Assembly: GCF_002727185.1 (NCBI RefSeq)
Contig: NZ_NIZW01000002.1
Coordinates: 186,001-250,000 of the forward strand
Direction: 5' to 3'
From: Rhodopirellula bahusiensis
GTDB lineage: Bacteria; Planctomycetota; Planctomycetia; Pirellulales; Pirellulaceae
Length of the DNA stretch: 64,000 bases
Below, piece by piece: positions 18,509 to 29,375 of the stretch. The notes beneath the pieces are model-generated. The model had not been told where the DNA came from and did not search any database. It was given only the letters and a program-made list of their open reading frames with translations. Position 1 is the stretch's first letter, and each line of letters starts with the position of its first letter. The position numbers were made by a program, and so were the translations under genes.

Positions 18509-20134
18509 ATGAAACGTGTTGCCATGGGAATTTGCCGTTCCCTTTTCGCTTGTTTGTTTGTCGTCGTCGCGTCTTCGCAAGCGTTTTCCAAAGAGACATC
18601 ACCGCCCAACATTGTATTGGTGTTGGTGGACGACATGGGGTATTCCGACTTGGGGTGCTACGGCAGCGAGATCGAAACACCGAACATCGATGCGTTAGCA
18701 GAGAATGGGCTGAGATTTACCCAGTTCTACAACTCTGGTCGATGTTGTCCGACGCGAGCGAGTTTGTTGACCGGGTTGCATCCGCACCAAGTCGGGATCG
18801 GGCACATGACCGCTCCTCCGGGAAAAGTGCTGAACGCTCCGCCGGCTTATCAAGGTCATCTGAACGAAACCTGCGTGACGATTCCCCAGGTGTTGAAGTC
18901 TCAGGATTATCACACGTTCATGACGGGGAAGTGGCACCTCGGGCATGTCAATCAAAATGATTGGCCGATGCAACGTGGGTTCGATCGTTTCTATGGCGGG
19001 ATCAGCGGCGCATTCAATTACTTCAAGCCCGGCGGTGATCGCGGGATGACTGACGGGAATGAGGATGTAGAGACGGAAGATGGTTTCTACGCGACCGATG
19101 CATTCACCGACATTGCTTGTGACTACATCAGCGACGCGAGGAGGGCGGACGACAAGCCATTCTTCTTGTACCTCGCTTACAACTCTCCTCACTGGCCGTT
19201 GAACGCGAAGGTGAAGGACTTCGAGAAGTACCGAGGGCGTTATACGGATGGCTGGGAAGCGGTGATGAAAGCCCGGCAGGCCAAGCAACGTGAGATCGGG
19301 CTGTTCGGTGAATCATTGCAACCGGCGCCCCACGTTGGGCCGGCTTGGGATTCATTGAAAGCGAAGAAACGAGATGATTTGGATGCGATCATGGCAGCGT
19401 ACGCCGGGTGCGTGGACAACATCGATCAAAACATCGGGAAGTTGGTCTCTCATCTGAAATCGATCGACCAGTACGAGAACACGCTGATTCTGTTCTTGTC
19501 AGACAACGGTGCTTGTCAGGAAGGCGGGCGTTTGGGTTTTGGGGACGAGAACATGGTCCGCAATCCGCCTTTGGAAACGACGAACGGTGTGCGTCAAGGA
19601 TTGGCTTGGGCGAACGCCAGCAACACGCCTTTCCGTTTGTACAAACACTTTTTGCACGAGGGCGGTGCGAACACACCTTTGATCGCTCATTGGCCCGGCG
19701 GAATCCCTGAGTCACGCCGCAACTCGTTCGTGAGACAACCGGCTTACTTGCCGGACATCATGGCGACATGCGTGGAATTGGCCGAGGCGGAGATGCCAGG
19801 CGATGTTCCACCGTGCCAAGGCAGTTCGCTCGCGAATGCTTTGACCGGTGATTTAGAAGCTGCCAAGCAACCGATCCATGACACGCCGATCTTCTTCGAG
19901 CATGAAGGCAACGCGGCGATGCGCGATGGGGATTGGAAACTGGTTCGTGAGTACAAGAAGCCTTGGGAGTTGTACAACATCGCGGACGACCGGACGGAGC
20001 TGAGCGATTTGTCGACCGCGGAATCGGAGCGGCGTGATCGGATGGTTGCGGCCTGGGAGGCTTGGGCGACGAAGACAGAAGTCGCGTTTCCCGAGCGATA
20101 CAACATGTATCAAGAGATGAAGAATCACGAGTGA
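18509..20134 (+). CDS. Exported type I sulfatase (arylsulfatase family)
   Basis: The 541-residue product hydrolyses sulfate esters, in this group most likely on algal polysaccharides. A signal peptide (SLFACLFVVVASSQAFS) is followed by the metal-binding VLVLVDDMGYSDLG (Asp41, Asp42) and the formylglycine motif CCPTR at 79-83, in which Cys79 should be oxidised by a maturation enzyme. GKWHLGH and LFLSDNGACQ supply further active-site residues. The C-terminal part carries the usual sulfatase end (WKLVREYKKPWELYNIADDRTE). Planctomycetes of this type carry many such genes. It stands alone; TACAAT at 18372-18377 could be its -10 element. Confidence 0.94.
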   Translation: MKRVAMGICRSLFACLFVVVASSQAFSKETSPPNIVLVLVDDMGYSDLGCYGSEIETPNIDALAENGLRFTQFYNSGRCCPTRASLLTGLHPHQVGIGHMTAPPGKVLNAPPAYQGHLNETCVTIPQVLKSQDYHTFMTGKWHLGHVNQNDWPMQRGFDRFYGGISGAFNYFKPGGDRGMTDGNEDVETEDGFYATDAFTDIACDYISDARRADDKPFFLYLAYNSPHWPLNAKVKDFEKYRGRYTDGWEAVMKARQAKQREIGLFGESLQPAPHVGPAWDSLKAKKRDDLDAIMAAYAGCVDNIDQNIGKLVSHLKSIDQYENTLILFLSDNGACQEGGRLGFGDENMVRNPPLETTNGVRQGLAWANASNTPFRLYKHFLHEGGANTPLIAHWPGGIPESRRNSFVRQPAYLPDIMATCVELAEAEMPGDVPPCQGSSLANALTGDLEAAKQPIHDTPIFFEHEGNAAMRDGDWKLVREYKKPWELYNIADDRTELSDLSTAESERRDRMVAAWEAWATKTEVAFPERYNMYQEMKNHE

Positions 20135-20232
20135 GAGCTTGTGTTCATCGCTTTCTCATTCGCAACGACAGGCAGCTGTCTTGGCTTCACAAACGGTTGT
20201 TTCACTGACGGACGAGGCGATCCGGCAATCAA

Positions 20233-20379
20233 GTAGCCGACGGAGGCCCTCCGTCGGCAAAAACGGATGTGTGGTGCTGCAGACAGCCGGGTAGGTTCGT
20301 TGCCTCGGGTTGCTGGTGAGGCTAGTCGCTTGTTGTGGTTGGGTGCGCTCGGGCCGACAGAGAAGCCTCCGTCGGCTAC
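20233..20379. repeat. Second inverted pair of GTAG-type REP elements
   Basis: The first copy has GTAG at 20233-20236 and a 10-bp stem (20236-20245 with 20249-20258); it differs from the copy at 15074 by one loop base over about 30 positions. The second copy (20353-20379) is inverted and partly decayed: GCCGAC pairs with GTCGGC, a mismatch follows, and its GTAG is on the minus strand at 20376-20379. The element lies between the convergent sulfatase and 972-residue protein genes. Confidence 0.75.
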
Positions 20380-20422
20380 ATATTCGCTTCCGTTCTCAAG
20401 CGGGACGCTGGAGAAGGGCGTA

Positions 20423-23341
20423 CTACTCGGATTGGTGCGAGATGGGACGCATGGCGGGGAGCGGGTTGGCGTCGGTTTCCCAGGCTCGAACTTGGATCTC
20501 GTCGATGATCGCTTCGCCGCCGCCGAGGACTTCAAACATCACGTGGATGGGTTCGTCGTTGACCGTTTGACGGTACAGGGTCACGGGCGTCCAATCCGGC
20601 CGGTCGCTGATGAGCACGCCGAGTTCTTGCGAGCCGAGCGAGTCGTACATCAGCAATCCTTGATGCGGGCCGCCAAAACCAAGCGTGCGGACGACGGCGT
20701 CGATCCGAACGGCTCGGTTGGGTTCGACAAAGATCGGTGGACTACGGACAAGTAGGGCAGTGCCTTCGTAGCCGCCGGGCAACGGGTCATCGCGTTTGGG
20801 AATCACCCGAACGGTCAACGCTCCGGTGCCGTGGAAGACGCCACGGTCAACGCATTCGGCCGTGGTTTCCGCCCACTCTGAATGACGGCGACCAAAGGTC
20901 CAGCCCTCGGTTTGCAGACTGTCGGGGCGATCCATTCCGCCACCACTGAGCAGGTTCACTCCCCAACGTGATCGACCGCGTGTGTCACCGATCGGTGGCA
21001 TCTTCAAAACGGAAGTGGTCGCCAAGCCGGAGTTCAACAACGGCGACCAAGCGATTTGTGTTTCGTAGTTGCCTGCGTCGATCGGCGGACTGCTGACGAT
21101 GCCGTACGGGTCTTCGCGAAAAGCATCGCAAAGCATCCAGTTGGCCTTCATGCACCAAGCGTCCGCACGGGCGGCCAATCGCAAAGCGGATTGCGCATCA
21201 TTACTGCGAACCATGCGTTCGGAATTGTTGATCGTGCTGCGTGCGACTTCGAGCAAATCGTTGGGCGCATCACGAGAAACGGCCCGAGCGGCGACGGCCC
21301 GTGCCCAAGCTGTATTGGACTGTTCGATCGAATCGCGAGCCAACTGCCAACGATCCAAGGAGGCTTGTTGTGAAAACTTGGACAGCGACGATGCGAGTTG
21401 ACCGCCTTCTGAAACTTGGTCGCTAATCGCGATGACCTCAACCACATCGGGCGACACGATTTCGATCGAGGTGCCTTGCGGGGTTGTTTCGGGTTCGATG
21501 CGCTCGGCTGCGAAGTGCGTCAACCGCCACATCAGTTTGCCCTGTTCAAAGGCGGGCAAATCAATGCGAAGGGTCTTCCCGTCGCCGCCCATGATTCGAG
21601 TTCCACGGACCATTGCTGAGGTGCAAATCAGGAAGGTCGTGGAACCGCTGGCGAGACGATGAGCGGTGTAGTACGGACCGACCGGAACGGGAGTGGTGTC
21701 CGGCGTGCCGGTGGAGACCCATTTTTCAAGCGAGGCGACGAAGCGGTTGATGAAGCTGATCGCCATGCCGCGGTTTTGGTCGAGCGTTTCGCCGGAAGCC
21801 AATGATCGCGTCGATCGAACAAGGATCGCCGACGGTGCATCGGCCATCGCATCAGCGACTTCACGCCACATCGGTTGCCAAGCAAATGTTTCGGTGGGAG
21901 GAGTGCCGATCTGGTTTGCAATTGCGTTGGATTGGGCGATCGAGGCGGCGTTGGGCATCCCGAGGACACTGATCGCGATGGGTTTGCCGCCCAAGCGAAA
22001 TTGTTGTTGTGCGCGTTCGGTACGAATCGCTTGACTGGAAAGAGCACGGATCCGCGGCGGTGCCGTCAACACGGCCGCATCCAGCATCGCTCCGTAGTGC
22101 CGGAAGTCCTCGACCGGCGAGCCAACGATCGGTCGTTGCCAACGCCGCGGCAAGGCGCGCAACCGAGCGATCTTCTCAGCGATTTCTTCGCGGTGGTGGC
22201 TGTCCATGGCTGTGCCCGGAGCCGCGACCCAACCCGCAACGGGTTCGAGCAACGGTTCTAGTTTGGGATCTGGAATGGTCGGGCACGGAGCGTAGATGCG
22301 GACGCGATGCGCGATCGCGTCGGATAAGATCGCTGCGGTGGGAGGTTCGGCCAACCAAATGGCATCGAACCCCAGCGAACGAATCCAGCTGAGTGGCTCG
22401 TTGTTGTACTGAATGATTCGAGTGACGCGTCCGATTGGAAACGCCGGTTGGTCGGCTGGCGATATGAGCGACCGACCATTGGTGGGTGAGTCGGATAGCT
22501 TCGGTCGACGTTGACCCTGCATCAGACTCAGATCGATGTTCATCCGAGACGAGGATTGCAACGGGGTTCGGTTGGCGTTGGTGGTTGAATGAGGTGAACT
22601 GTCGAGTTCAGTCATGGGGACCATCGCATTGACGCGAAGATCGTCCAAACGCAGCGTGGAATTCCCGGGCTTGCCATACGCGTTGACGACGACCGCGTCG
22701 ACATAAGGAGCTGACACGTCCGCTTGGATGCCGTACTCGTTGCGTAGGGCGATGATCTTCAGACGCAGAGGAGCCGTGATGGCGCTGACGCCCAAACGTT
22801 GAAACTCACCAACTCGTCGATATTGGGATCCGAAGATGGTGACGGAAGCGGGGCGACGCGTTTCCGGATCGATGAGGTAGGGGAACCGAACTCGGAATCC
22901 GACTTGGATCCCTGTGTTGAGACCTTTGACCGAGACCATCGCAGAGAGCTCGTCGATCGGTCGGACTGGTTCGATCGGGTAAACGAGGATGGCTTGTGTG
23001 CCGTGTCCCATTACCAGCGAGATCGCTTCGCAAACGCCACCTTCGGCGGATGGATCGTTTTCGTGACCTTGGTCAGCGACTTTCGCATCGCAATCACTTT
23101 CATGAAGTGACCAGCGCGGTGGGTACGCATCAAGTGAATCGATCAGCTGCGCCGTTGCGACATCCATCATCGTCAGCGAGCACGCGATGGCGACCAAGAC
23201 CGAGGCAACGTTCGCCCAAGTGGCCGTTCCGAGGTATCGCAATTTGGTAGCGATCTTGCTGAAAGATGTGTGCGCGCCGTCGAGACGCGCCCGATTCACT
23301 CGGGGCTGCATCGGAATACTTTTCCTAGCCGTTTCAGCCAT
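20423..23341 (-). CDS. Large secreted protein of unknown function, 972 residues
   Basis: I do not recognise a named family. The N-terminus has a long leader and a hydrophobic segment with an ATA-type cleavage site (ANVASVLVAIACSLTMMDVATAQ). Residues about 60-270 look beta-rich. A middle part (about 315-560) resembles a glycosidase-like barrel in its opening SWIRSLGFDAIWL, a pattern seen where a sugar hydrolase positions its strands, but no catalytic pair can be named. A helical stretch follows (about 660-750), and the last 200 residues look like a jelly-roll binding domain (RAVRIDAVVRTLGFGG, EVLGGGEAIIDEIQVRAWE). A role in envelope glycan handling is a guess. Alternative start Met11 at 23311. 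Confidence 0.72.
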   Translation of the reverse strand: MAETARKSIPMQPRVNRARLDGAHTSFSKIATKLRYLGTATWANVASVLVAIACSLTMMDVATAQLIDSLDAYPPRWSLHESDCDAKVADQGHENDPSAEGGVCEAISLVMGHGTQAILVYPIEPVRPIDELSAMVSVKGLNTGIQVGFRVRFPYLIDPETRRPASVTIFGSQYRRVGEFQRLGVSAITAPLRLKIIALRNEYGIQADVSAPYVDAVVVNAYGKPGNSTLRLDDLRVNAMVPMTELDSSPHSTTNANRTPLQSSSRMNIDLSLMQGQRRPKLSDSPTNGRSLISPADQPAFPIGRVTRIIQYNNEPLSWIRSLGFDAIWLAEPPTAAILSDAIAHRVRIYAPCPTIPDPKLEPLLEPVAGWVAAPGTAMDSHHREEIAEKIARLRALPRRWQRPIVGSPVEDFRHYGAMLDAAVLTAPPRIRALSSQAIRTERAQQQFRLGGKPIAISVLGMPNAASIAQSNAIANQIGTPPTETFAWQPMWREVADAMADAPSAILVRSTRSLASGETLDQNRGMAISFINRFVASLEKWVSTGTPDTTPVPVGPYYTAHRLASGSTTFLICTSAMVRGTRIMGGDGKTLRIDLPAFEQGKLMWRLTHFAAERIEPETTPQGTSIEIVSPDVVEVIAISDQVSEGGQLASSLSKFSQQASLDRWQLARDSIEQSNTAWARAVAARAVSRDAPNDLLEVARSTINNSERMVRSNDAQSALRLAARADAWCMKANWMLCDAFREDPYGIVSSPPIDAGNYETQIAWSPLLNSGLATTSVLKMPPIGDTRGRSRWGVNLLSGGGMDRPDSLQTEGWTFGRRHSEWAETTAECVDRGVFHGTGALTVRVIPKRDDPLPGGYEGTALLVRSPPIFVEPNRAVRIDAVVRTLGFGGPHQGLLMYDSLGSQELGVLISDRPDWTPVTLYRQTVNDEPIHVMFEVLGGGEAIIDEIQVRAWETDANPLPAMRPISHQSE

Positions 23342-23744
23342 CGCGGGAAGTTCTGCAAACGTGTCGGCAAGTCGAATTGAACGTTGACCACCTTCGGAGC
23401 CAAGGGAACAATCCCTTGCAAGTGACCGGGAGGCGAAAACGCAACATCAAGTTGCGAAACCTCCCCAACTACGGGTTGATCCCCCGAAACGCACCTAAGT
23501 GCTTGGGATACCAAGTCTTGGGCAGGAAAGCCAGATCGAAAGTGTGTTGCTAGAACGCCACGTTGCGAAAACGCAACACACATCACCAAAAACCGTAAGT
23601 GCTTTTCCCGTAAAGAGTTCGGGATCACAACGTCGTGTCGGCAGGCAGCCGGCACCGCAAGTGCAATGGATGGCTATCACCAAACAAGCAACCACTCGCT
23701 GGTTTGGTCCCACACCCTGACGCCCTCGAAGGAAAGTCACTTTT
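23342..23744 (+). promoter_or_regulatory. Hairpin-rich leader/intergenic region, 403 bp
   Basis: Between the divergent 972-residue protein and the 97-residue protein lie several perfect hairpins: CAAGGGA/TCCCTTG (23401-23418), CGCAAC/GTTGCG (23440-23456) and GTTGCG/CGCAAC (23562-23577). The word GCGAAAACGCAACA occurs twice (about 23434 and 23565) and AAGTGC three times (near 23497, 23600 and 23659). No family-like coding frame is present. It may be a structured 5' leader or a small RNA. Confidence 0.45.
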
Positions 23745-24038
23745 ATGACCAAGATCGCTGCCAACAACGCCGCCAAAATCAACGACGAAACTCCTGTTGA
23801 ATTGCAAGAAATGGCTGCCGCCATCGACGCCTTGCCAGCACGCTACCGGGACGCGGTTGCACCCGCTTTGGCTCGTGTGGTCGAGTGCAGCACTCGCCGT
23901 CGTCGAATTTTGAACTTGGTTCAAGAAGCCCTGTCGCAACTGCGTTTGGACATGAAGTATCTGATCTTTGACTTGGAAGCGACTCGTCGCGAACGAGATC
24001 AATACAAAGAAATGTTGGAACAAGACGGCTCGCTCTAA
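23745..24038 (+). CDS. Small helical protein of unknown function, 97 residues
   Basis: The ATG at 23745 follows GAAGGA at a suitable distance. The product is alanine-rich at its start, then mostly charged helix: LQEMAAAIDALPARYRDAV and a C-terminal stretch MKYLIFDLEATRRERDQYK that could form a coiled coil. It has no signal peptide or membrane segment. I do not recognise the family. The long structured leader and the terminator hairpin right after it suggest a real, separately controlled transcript. Confidence 0.7.
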   Translation: MTKIAANNAAKINDETPVELQEMAAAIDALPARYRDAVAPALARVVECSTRRRRILNLVQEALSQLRLDMKYLIFDLEATRRERDQYKEMLEQDGSL

Positions 24039-24064
24039 GCCGCAACGATCATTGGGTGTGTCGC

Positions 24065-24105
24065 TAGCAAATGCAGGCTCGGAGGTTTTCCGAGCCGAGT
24101 TGCTA
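24065..24105. terminator. Two-way terminator between convergent genes
   Basis: GGCTCGGA (24076-24083) pairs with TCCGAGCC (24089-24096) around a GGTTT loop, and outer TAGCAA (24065-24070) pairs with TTGCTA (24100-24105). It lies between the stop of the 97-residue protein (plus) and the PAP2 gene (minus), just touching the latter's stop codon. Confidence 0.65.
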
Positions 24106-25137
24106 AGCCGCTCGCTCGCCCGCGTTGCCAAAATCTGGTCGGCGGTTTGATTGCCCATCCTTGGGTTCGACATGGTCCGAACCGAGAGGGTGTGACTGCG
24201 AAGTGTTTGCTGATGACATGTTGGACGTCATCGCTTCGTATTGCTCCGTTGCACTCATTTGCGACGCATGAATCGGTGAAGCATGCATGGGGAACGAAGG
24301 TGTCCCCGTTGATGAACCCGCGTTGCTTTGTGGAATGAGCTGCGGAACAGCGTCGGACGAGTCACTGGTTTCGGCGCGAGATCGTCGACCATGTTCGGGA
24401 ACCATCTTGTCAAACAGGTTTCCTAACAATCTTGGATGAAAACAGACGTAGGACCAAAACAGTCCGAACGCCACGCCGCCGCAAACATCGCTGGCGAAGT
24501 GAGAGCTTGTGTTGACGCGATTGATCAGCACGCCCATCCAAACCATTGCGAAAAGAAAACGACCGCGCGGGACGACGACCCACAAACCAATCAGCATGGC
24601 GGTTGCTGTGACGACATGTCCGCTTGGGAAGGCTCGCATTGCGGCGTCGAACGAGGCGACTTCGCTGAGGTCCCAATCAAATGCCCAAAGCCAAGCGGAA
24701 TCGTGACCCGCATGATTCAGATTGAGGTTGCTGGGGCGAGGCCGGATCACAAACATCTTCGCGATCGTGGCAATGGCTCCGCCACCCATGGCAAGCGTGG
24801 CCAAACGAGGCAAATGCCAACGGCGTTTGGGGGCCATTAGCAGGATTGCCAACAAGATCACAAAGACGCCGTAGCCGTGCGATAGAACCAGCGAAAGTTC
24901 CAGGGCAGAATCCAATTCCGCTGGCAGTGGCGCGGTGCGGAAGTAAGACGCGATGTTCACGTCGACCAACGTCATCATCGGCACCAACATCATCGTCATC
25001 GCTGCCATGTAAAGCAGCGTCACGGGACGATACAGCGTGATCGCATCGTTGGTCGTGCTGGATTTGATGAGCGTTTTTTTGTCGCGAGGTGTGACTTCGC
25101 GGTTTTGGTCTTCGCGTGACGATTCAAGTCGGTTCAC
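24103..25137 (-). CDS. PAP2 family membrane phosphatase
   Basis: The 344-residue product is a multi-spanning lipid phosphatase with the three PAP2 motifs in order: KMFVIRPRP (K-x6-RP form), PSGH in RAFPSGHVVTATAML, and RVNTSSHFASD (R-x5-H-x3-D). Relatives dephosphorylate phosphatidic acid, phosphatidylglycerol phosphate or undecaprenyl pyrophosphate at the outer membrane face. About five membrane helices lie between residues 38 and 235. The last 100 residues are a hydrophilic, Ser/Met/His-rich tail absent from most relatives, of unknown role. It is divergent from the DUF502 gene. Confidence 0.9.
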   Translation of the reverse strand: MNRLESSREDQNREVTPRDKKTLIKSSTTNDAITLYRPVTLLYMAAMTMMLVPMMTLVDVNIASYFRTAPLPAELDSALELSLVLSHGYGVFVILLAILLMAPKRRWHLPRLATLAMGGGAIATIAKMFVIRPRPSNLNLNHAGHDSAWLWAFDWDLSEVASFDAAMRAFPSGHVVTATAMLIGLWVVVPRGRFLFAMVWMGVLINRVNTSSHFASDVCGGVAFGLFWSYVCFHPRLLGNLFDKMVPEHGRRSRAETSDSSDAVPQLIPQSNAGSSTGTPSFPMHASPIHASQMSATEQYEAMTSNMSSANTSQSHPLGSDHVEPKDGQSNRRPDFGNAGERAA

Positions 25138-25498
25138 GATGGCGTCCTGTATCGCGACTGGTTCAGATCGGCGGTCTGGAGGGCGGATTCGAGATCGGGT
25201 AAACGGGGCGAGATCGATTCAGTTCGGTCCTGCCGTCCGCGTCGATGGCTGTGAATCCTGGACGATCCGGACGCTACGAAATGCTGGATGGCGGTGGGAA
25301 CCCCAGTCGGGGTGAAGAACCTGCGGGCATGTCGAATTGCAAATGAATTCGACGATTTGCCCAAGCGTCCGCGCCTTTGCAAAGGCCGCAATCGGCCCAG
25401 AGTCGGAGGCCGCCTCGCGTGATACCATCCGCGTGTTGAGCTCGCAGTCCGCGTGATACCATGCGATCTTTCGATTCGTTCCGTGAAACATTGCCGCC
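25138..25498. promoter_or_regulatory. Divergent intergenic region with a 13-base direct repeat
   Basis: This 361-bp stretch lies between the PAP2 gene (minus) and the DUF502 gene (plus) and should hold both promoters. The word CGCGTGATACCAT occurs exactly at 25416-25428 and again at 25450-25462, 34 bp apart, ending 36 bp before the DUF502 start. Direct repeats about three helical turns apart can be binding sites of a dimeric regulator; no regulator is known here. No gene is seen. Confidence 0.45.
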
Positions 25499-26161
25499 AT
25501 GAAACAGCACGTTCAACGACACTTTTCGTTTCTTCGCACGACCGCGATTGGTGGAATCTTTTTCTTACTGCCGTTGCTGGTCGTGTTGGTGTTGCTTGGG
25601 CAATTGGCTCAGGTCATCTATGCGGTCGCGGTCGCGTTGTTGCCGTTCCTGAAAGACTACACGCCGTTTCATGATACGACCGGGTATCTGCTGGTCTTCG
25701 GCATCGCGACGTTGTTGCTGATCCTGGCGTGTTTCGTTTCTGGGATCATGGCACGTCGATCGATCGCGAGGCAGTTCACTCGCTTCATCGAGAAGTATCT
25801 GTTGATGCTGTTTCCACGTTACGCGATTTTCAAGGAACAGCTCAGCGGCAACATCGGGGGCGAGGTTGCGAAAAATCGGTTGCGTCCCGTCGTGGCTCGG
25901 TTGGACGGTTATTCGCAATTGGCGTTTGAGGTCGAGCGCTACCGTGGATCCGACATCGCCGACGATCCGTTGGGCGTGACGTTGTATTTGCCCGGGTCAC
26001 CGGATCCTTGGAACGGGAAAGTGGTGATGGTCGAAGCGTCACGAGTTCAACGCATCGATGCACCGTTTGGTGACGTGGTCGGTACGTTCGAGCAATTGGG
26101 CACCGACACGCAGAGGTGGGCTCGGGCGGATGTTCTGGCCGTTCCGGAAGACGAGTCCTGA
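25499..26161 (+). CDS. DUF502 family membrane protein
   Basis: The 220-residue product has the DUF502 layout: two N-terminal membrane helices (IGGIFFLLPLLVVLVLLGQL and LLVFGIATLLLILACFVSGI) separated by about 30 residues, then a soluble domain with FPRYAIFKEQLSGNIGG, LYLPGSPDPWNGKVVMVEA and a late EQLGTDTQRW segment. The family is widespread in Gram-negative bacteria and its job is unknown; relatives are called LIKE-COV in plants, where they affect membrane traffic. It is a single gene with no partner suggested by position. Confidence 0.88.
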   Translation: MKQHVQRHFSFLRTTAIGGIFFLLPLLVVLVLLGQLAQVIYAVAVALLPFLKDYTPFHDTTGYLLVFGIATLLLILACFVSGIMARRSIARQFTRFIEKYLLMLFPRYAIFKEQLSGNIGGEVAKNRLRPVVARLDGYSQLAFEVERYRGSDIADDPLGVTLYLPGSPDPWNGKVVMVEASRVQRIDAPFGDVVGTFEQLGTDTQRWARADVLAVPEDES

Positions 26162-26513
26162 GCGGGAAGTCCGGCGGAGGCTGGTTTCTATAGAGGTTTG
26201 GAGTGTTTTGGGCCGGTGAAGCAGGACAAATGTCGTTTTCGAACTGGAGCGACTATGCGATGGCCGTTGGGGTTGTTTGCGTCGTGGAAACCGGTGCTAA
26301 CGCATTGCGGCTGATATTCCCGGACTCAGCAAGTGGTTTGCCAGGCGTTGGTGAATCGAGTCGTTGTGTTGGTTGACGCCACATCGAGAGTGACTTAGCG
26401 GGGGCGTCGTTTCCGTTGCAAAACCCTGTCCAGCGGCGATGCCAAAATTGCGTGATCCGTTATACTTCCGCCCAGCTTCTAAGACTCATTCCCAAACTTT
26501 CTCAAGCGTTTGC
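26162..26513 (+). other. Intergenic region, 352 bp
   Basis: This lies upstream of the ROK kinase gene. A TATACT at about 26461 could be a -10 box, but I see no matching -35 box. An open frame of 48 codons (26230-26376) follows an AGGA, but it has no signal peptide or family resemblance and I do not call it. Confidence 0.35.
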
Positions 26514-27512
26514 ATGACAACCGATTCACGGCACTACTGGGGCATCGACATTGGCGGCACCAGCATCAAATGCGGGCTGGTCAATTCGGCCGGAGAGACC
26601 GTTGCGTTCGAGCAGGTTCCCACGCTGGAATCCGACGGCCCCCAGGCGGCGGTGGATCGTTTGGCCTCGACAATTCGCGAAGTGGAAACGCGGACGAACA
26701 CGACGGGCAACGTGCCTCGCATCGGAATGGGAGCCCCCGGGCCGATGGATTTGCCTCGCGGGATGTTGGTCGCTCCGCCTCAGTTGCCGTCGTGGTGGGA
26801 ATTTCCGCTGTGTGCGAAATTGACCGAAGCGACCCATCGGCCGATTTCGTTTTTAAACGATGCGAATGCCGCGGCTTACGGCGAGTTTTGGCTCGGCAGC
26901 GGTGCAAAAGGTTCGTCGATGATTTTGTTGACGCTGGGCACCGGCGTCGGCGGCGGCATCATCGTCGAGGATCAATTGGTCAACGGCGTGAACAGCTTTG
27001 GCAGCGAATGCGGCCATATCATCGTCGATCCTTCACCGGACGCTCAGCTTTGTGCATGGGGAGGTGGCCGCGGTCAGTTGGAAGCCTATGCCTCGGCCAG
27101 CGGCGTGGTCATGCGGACTCGGCACCGACTGGCGGAATACCCGCAGTCGAAGTTGCGACCTTTCCACGGCGAAGCGGGCTCTGAATTGACCGCGAAAAAG
27201 ATCTGGGAAGCTGCCTCGGAAGGCGACGATTTCGCGAATCTGATCATTGATGAGACTGCACACTGGTTGGGAATTGGCGTCACCAATTTGGTTCACACTT
27301 TGGACCCTGGGCACGTGGCGCTGGGTGGAGCGATGAACTTTGGTGGCTCGGAGTGTGAGATTGGGCGTCGCTTTTTGGCCGGCGTGACGGAAGAATTTCG
27401 ACAACGGACCTTCCCCAATGTCTTCGAGGGAACGACCATTTCATTTGCGACGCTCGGACACGAAGCCGGCTATTTGGGTGCGGCCGGGTATGCTCGCAAG
27501 CAAGATTCCTGA
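26514..27512 (+). CDS. ROK family sugar kinase lacking the zinc cysteines
   Basis: ATG at 26514 gives 332 residues, a typical ROK length. The phosphate-binding loop is WGIDIGGTSIKCGLV, the catalytic Asp is in FLNDANAAAYGE, and TLGTGVGGGIIV is the second nucleotide loop. Relatives phosphorylate glucose or other hexoses with ATP. The zinc motif of the family (CxCGxxGCxE) is degenerate here: CAWGGGRGQLE keeps the first Cys and the Glu but has Trp and Gln in place of the other cysteines. The frame is open to 26439, but the residues before MTTDSRHYWGID are not family-like. lepA follows 48 bp later on the same strand. Confidence 0.88.
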   Translation: MTTDSRHYWGIDIGGTSIKCGLVNSAGETVAFEQVPTLESDGPQAAVDRLASTIREVETRTNTTGNVPRIGMGAPGPMDLPRGMLVAPPQLPSWWEFPLCAKLTEATHRPISFLNDANAAAYGEFWLGSGAKGSSMILLTLGTGVGGGIIVEDQLVNGVNSFGSECGHIIVDPSPDAQLCAWGGGRGQLEAYASASGVVMRTRHRLAEYPQSKLRPFHGEAGSELTAKKIWEAASEGDDFANLIIDETAHWLGIGVTNLVHTLDPGHVALGGAMNFGGSECEIGRRFLAGVTEEFRQRTFPNVFEGTTISFATLGHEAGYLGAAGYARKQDS

Positions 27513-27560
27513 AAACGGGTTTGCCGTTTGAACAATCACCATCACTGAAACTGAAACCGG

Positions 27561-29375
<1,815 letters not shown>

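Noticed and set aside
26230-26376. 48-codon frame with an AGGA before the ATG
   Set aside because: No signal peptide, no domain and no support from neighbours; such frames are expected by chance in a gap of this size.
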